This document shows, piece by piece, positions 6,527 to 8,853 of a stretch of 8,853 bases of DNA. Source of the stretch: an uncultured Bacilli bacterium (GTDB taxonomy: Bacteria; Bacillota_I; Bacilli_A; RF39; UBA660). Location: assembly GCA_947589165.1 (NCBI GenBank), contig CANQCH010000042.1, positions 1-8,853 on the forward strand, given 5' to 3'. The translations under genes were made by a program, and so were the position numbers. The notes under the pieces were generated by a model, which ran no database searches, was not told the origin of the DNA, and saw only the letters and a list, made by a program, of their open reading frames with translations. Position 1 is the stretch's first letter, and the number at the start of each line of letters is the position of its first letter.

Positions 6527-7690
6527 TTATAATGCCTTAATTTCGCGATGAGTTTTATTAATTTTATTTTCGATATTAACTCTTTGAACTATAAATAACA
6601 TCATGATGGCATTAACTGTAAAGCTACCACCATAACTTAAAAGGGGCAATGGTACACCGGTTAATGGAATTAAAGCTAAAATACCTAATAAATTAACTAA
6701 AATATGTAAAGTTAAATACCAGAATGTGCCATAAGCTAAAATACTGCAGCGTAAATTTTCACTTTGTTTAGCAATCTTTAAGATTCTAAATAACATATAG
6801 GCATAACCAATAATAATTAAAATACCCACTACTAAACCTAATTCTTCAACCACAATAGGAAAAATAAAGTCAGTATGGCTTTCCGGTAAGTACATGTATT
6901 TTTGGGTGGAATTACCTAACCCTACCCCAAAAATACCCCCATTATTAATCGCAATGAAACCATTACAAACTTGATAACCAGTGGCCTCGGTATATCTTGT
7001 ACATGGTTTTTGAAATTTTAGGCGGGATAATTGCATACTATTCATAATACTGTGTCCACTATATAAAAGGGCAATTACGCCGATGATTATGCCGATAGCC
7101 ATGATTTTAATAACTTTCATTAGATTTGACTGGACATTCGGAACACTAATAAAAGTTAGAAAAACAATTCCTGCGATAATACAGGCACTACCTAAATCCG
7201 GTTGCATTAAAACTAAACCGGCCACAATAGCCCCCACACCTAAAGGAATAAAATAGGCATAAATATTTTTGACATTCTTTTTTTGTAAACGGTAGTAAAA
7301 ACAAGCCGAAAAAACAATTAAGATACTTTTCGCAAATTCACTAGGTTGCATTTTAAAGGGACCAATTTCAAACCAACTAGTCGCACTATTGGTCATTTTG
7401 CCCTTGACAAATAATAAAGGTAAAATAACTAAAATAAGAACGATTGCCGGCCAAACTAATTTTTCATATTTATGGGTAGGAAAAAAGATAACAAAGGTAA
7501 AGCAAAAAAGATAAGCGGCAATTAAAAATAACGCTTGGCGAATAAAAAAATGATACGGCGTAACATCAAATAAAATCACCGCCGAAACACTAGATGCGGA
7601 ATAAATCATAATTAAGCCCAAAATACAATAAAGAATCGTTAAAATTAATAAAGGAAAATCTATTTTAGATAATATATCGCGCATCCTCAT
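6527..7690 (-). CDS. ftsW: SEDS-family peptidoglycan glycosyltransferase FtsW
   Basis: Membrane glycosyltransferase that polymerises lipid II at the division septum with a class B penicillin-binding protein (not in this window). 387 residues with about ten hydrophobic helices. Seen: SWFEIGPFKMQPSEFAK (105-121), the family's (R/S)W-I-G-QPSE signature; LMQPDLGSA (161-169); GYQVCNGFIAINNGG (238-252), GVGLGNSTQKYMYLPE and HTDFIFPIVVEELG (272-285), where D274 is the conserved catalytic aspartate; GVPLPLLSYGGSF near the end. The long loop before helix 7-8 holds a cysteine pair (C230, C242), seen in several Gram-positive FtsW proteins. FtsW is preferred over RodA from the GNSTQK and PLLSYGG wording and the extracellular loop. 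ATG 7690 has AAGGAG nine bases upstream; ATG 7684 is an alternative. Transcribed alone, with its own promoter and terminator. Confidence 0.93.
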   Translation of the reverse strand: MRMRDILSKIDFPLLILTILYCILGLIMIYSASSVSAVILFDVTPYHFFIRQALFLIAAYLFCFTFVIFFPTHKYEKLVWPAIVLILVILPLLFVKGKMTNSATSWFEIGPFKMQPSEFAKSILIVFSACFYYRLQKKNVKNIYAYFIPLGVGAIVAGLVLMQPDLGSACIIAGIVFLTFISVPNVQSNLMKVIKIMAIGIIIGVIALLYSGHSIMNSMQLSRLKFQKPCTRYTEATGYQVCNGFIAINNGGIFGVGLGNSTQKYMYLPESHTDFIFPIVVEELGLVVGILIIIGYAYMLFRILKIAKQSENLRCSILAYGTFWYLTLHILVNLLGILALIPLTGVPLPLLSYGGSFTVNAIMMLFIVQRVNIENKINKTHREIKAL

Positions 7691-7711
7691 AATTCTAGTC
7701 TCCTTAGCTTC

Positions 7712-7720
7712 ATTGTAACA
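7712..7720 (-). promoter_or_regulatory. ftsW: Extended -10 promoter of ftsW
   Basis: The minus strand reads TGTTACAAT: a TGn extension plus TACAAT (5 of 6 consensus positions) just upstream of the ftsW ribosome site. No good -35 box is present at 17-18 bases, which extended -10 promoters can tolerate. Confidence 0.5.
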
Positions 7721-7777
7721 TAAAGTCTTTTAAAAACTAAACTTTTTTCAAAAATTAGGTATTTTTAATGTCAAAAG

Positions 7778-7802
7778 TTGACTATTTCGAGTAAATTATA
7801 AT
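7778..7802 (+). promoter_or_regulatory. Possible promoter of the YjcZ-like gene
   Basis: TTGACT (7778-7783) and TATAAT (7797-7802) are both good boxes but only 13 bases apart, short of the usual 17 for the main sigma factor. A GTCAA-AAG-TTGAC inverted repeat (7770-7782) overlaps the -35 box and could bind a regulator. Either the -10 acts alone, an alternative factor is used, or one box is chance. Confidence 0.45.
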
Positions 7803-7827
7803 AGATACATGAAGGAGGTATAATATT

Positions 7828-8025
7828 ATGTATTATTATGGAAATAATGGTTACTATGGCGGTGGCTATGGTGGCTATCAAGCAACTCCTTGTGGTGGCG
7901 GCTATGCCGGATACACTTCTGGCTATGGTGCAGGCGCAGCCTTATGGATTGTTTTATTCATTTTATTAGTAATCATTTTAGGTGCTGGCTGGGGCTGGAA
8001 TAATAACAACAACTTCAATAACTAG
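7828..8025 (+). CDS. YjcZ-family tiny transmembrane protein
   Basis: 65-residue protein with a Gly/Tyr-rich N-terminal half (repeats such as GYYGGGYGGY), one hydrophobic helix (about 36-54, ALWIVLFILLVIILGA), and an Asn-rich end after GWGW. The helix matches the LIVVLFILLIIVGA core of Bacillus YjcZ and relatives, often annotated as sporulation-associated, though their role is not established. The start is firm: AAGGAGGT (7812-7819) precedes ATG 7828 at good spacing, among the strongest ribosome sites in the window, so the protein is probably abundant. Monocistronic, divergent from ftsW, with its own terminator. Nothing here shows that the organism sporulates; the family also occurs in organisms that may not. 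Confidence 0.85.
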   Translation: MYYYGNNGYYGGGYGGYQATPCGGGYAGYTSGYGAGAALWIVLFILLVIILGAGWGWNNNNNFNN

Positions 8026-8043
8026 CAAATAGATAAAGATGGG

Positions 8044-8070
8044 GGGGAAGCACTTTTCCCCTTTCTTTTT
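8044..8070 (+). terminator. Rho-independent terminator after the YjcZ-like gene
   Basis: GGGGAA (8044-8049) pairs with TTCCCC (8056-8061), followed by TTTCTTTTT (8062-8070). Three further G on the left can wobble-pair with the T-run. It lies about 20 bases past the stop codon. Confidence 0.85.
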
Positions 8071-8097
8071 GCATTTTTTCCGATTTTATGGTAGAAT
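8069..8097 (+). promoter_or_regulatory. def: Promoter of def
   Basis: -35-like TTGCAT (8069-8074), a 17-base spacer, and -10 TAGAAT (8092-8097) with a TGG extension directly before it. The -35 box is built from the end of the preceding terminator's T-tract. The start would be near 8104, giving a very short leader before GGTGA and ATG 8116. Confidence 0.6.
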
Positions 8098-8115
8098 TTA
8101 GGTCGGTGAAAAGAA

Positions 8116-8667
8116 ATGAAATTACCAGCTTTAAAAATCTTAGATGAAAAGCATAAAATACTTCATACTAAAAGTAAGGAAGTATCTTTTCCCGTTGATG
8201 AAAAAACGCAAGCTTTATGCTACGATATGATTAAATATTTAGAAATGAGTCAAGACGAAAAAATTGCCGAAAAATATAATTTACGCGCTGGCATGGGACT
8301 TGCCTTTATCCAACTAGGCATTCCGAAGCGAATCTTTGTTATTGCTAACGAAAATGAAGATCATACTTTTGAAGAACATATTATTATTAATCCGAAAATC
8401 ATTAGCCAAAGTGAAGAAATGGTTTATGTTGGGGAAGGCGAAGGTTGCCTAAGCGTTAATCGGGAAGTAGAAGGAATTGTCCCCCGCCATGCGCGGATCA
8501 ATATTGAATATTATGATTTTGCCGGGAATAAAAAAACAATGCGGGCCCGGGAAGATCTAGCCGTCGCCTTTCAACATGAAATTGATCATTTAAATGGCAT
8601 TTTATTCGTCGATCTAATTGATCCGAAAAATCCTTTTAAAGATATGGAAAATATGCGGGAATTATAA
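8116..8667 (+). CDS. def: Peptide deformylase (type 2, Gram-positive form)
   Basis: Metal enzyme that removes the formyl group from new proteins, undoing the Fmt reaction. 183 residues, the same length as the S. aureus enzyme as I recall it, with the same SQDE-IA-KY-LR-G insertion (45-59) before motif 1. Seen: motif 1 G59-M-G61-L-A63-F-I-Q66, motif 2 EGCLS (109-113, metal ligand C111), motif 3 QHEIDH (153-158, ligands H154 and H158, catalytic E155). Motif 1 departs from the canonical GVGLAAPQ: the second Ala and the Pro are Phe and Ile; G61 and Q66, which line the active site, are kept. ATG 8116 is preceded by GGTGA at six bases. In many Gram-positives def lies directly before fmt; here it is about 4 kb away on the other strand with its own promoter. 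Confidence 0.96.
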   Translation: MKLPALKILDEKHKILHTKSKEVSFPVDEKTQALCYDMIKYLEMSQDEKIAEKYNLRAGMGLAFIQLGIPKRIFVIANENEDHTFEEHIIINPKIISQSEEMVYVGEGEGCLSVNREVEGIVPRHARINIEYYDFAGNKKTMRAREDLAVAFQHEIDHLNGILFVDLIDPKNPFKDMENMREL

Positions 8668-8700
8668 AAAAATAAAGTCGAAAGTGACTTTATTTTTTTT
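8668..8700. terminator. Bidirectional terminator between def and smc
   Basis: A 12-bp inverted repeat (8668-8679 and 8686-8697, core AAAGTC/GACTTT) with a 6-base loop, bounded by an A-run on the left and T-run on the right. It can end def transcripts (plus) and smc transcripts (minus), whose stop codons flank it. Confidence 0.88.
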
Positions 8701-8703
8701 TCG

Positions 8704-8853
8704 TTAATTTTCGAGTTTGGTACTAACAATTTTAGAAACCCCGGATTCTTGCATTGTCATACCATATAACGTATCGGCATATTCCATCATTCTTTTTTTA
8801 TGGGTGATGACGATAAATTGACTTTTACTTTTTTCCTTATTTAAGTATTTACC
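8704..8853 (-). CDS. smc: Chromosome segregation ATPase SMC, C-terminal end (partial)
   Basis: Only the last 49 codons and the TAA stop are in the window; the gene continues past the right edge. The translation includes QFIVITHKKRMMEYADTLYG followed by MTMQESGVSKIVSTKLEN. The ITHKK element is the switch (H-loop) of the ATPase head, and AD-LYG-TMQESGVSK is highly characteristic of bacterial SMC C-termini. SMC forms the condensin dimer with ScpA and ScpB. The protein has the usual end soon after the SK-V motif, so it does not look truncated at the C-terminus. Convergent with def, sharing one terminator. Confidence 0.95.
   Translation of the reverse strand, partial: GKYLNKEKSKSQFIVITHKKRMMEYADTLYGMTMQESGVSKIVSTKLEN

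Overview
The window comes from an AT-rich, walled, low-GC Gram-positive bacterium, most like the uncultured gut Bacilli/Mollicutes-related lineages (RF39- or Erysipelotrichia-type). The reasons are the base composition, the Gram-positive fmt-rlmN-prpC-prkC gene order, a Bacilli-type deformylase, an FtsW and a YjcZ-type tiny membrane protein. TGA serves as a stop codon (prpC) and Trp is TGG, so this is not the Mycoplasma code. The placement is inference; no marker RNA gene is present.

Layout. Positions 1-4241 (minus strand) are a tightly packed operon read from right to left: fmt (initiator tRNA formylation), a small membrane protein with a run of 11 asparagines, rlmN (23S rRNA/tRNA methylation), prpC (PP2C phosphatase) and prkC (Ser/Thr kinase, cut by the window edge). 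Genes overlap or lie 2-7 bases apart. Positions 4245-4431 hold two hairpin terminators and a short orphan fragment of coding sequence. Positions 4432-6351 (minus) encode a 639-residue surface protein with its own promoter. Positions 6527-7690 (minus) encode FtsW. Two plus-strand genes follow, a YjcZ-like tiny protein (7828-8025) and def (8116-8667), each with its own promoter and terminator. The window ends in the last 49 codons of smc (minus), convergent with def.

Most genes are housekeeping: start-Met formylation (fmt) and deformylation (def), ribosome modification (rlmN), the PrkC/PrpC signalling pair, septal wall synthesis (ftsW) and chromosome condensation (smc).

The unusual part is the 3' end of the surface-protein gene. 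About 111 bases (4507-4617) are near 59% GC inside a roughly one-third-GC gene. No codon there ends in A, and nearly every A falls in NNC or NNT codons, as expected if AAC/AAT codons had been randomised. They sit in a C-terminal module that looks like a C-type-lectin-type fold ending in a GVRPVLYL motif. I read this as a candidate variable region of a diversity-generating retroelement whose template repeat and reverse transcriptase lie outside the window. Just downstream is a fragment encoding a second, AT-rich version of the same protein tail, which suggests the gene's 3' end was duplicated or replaced.
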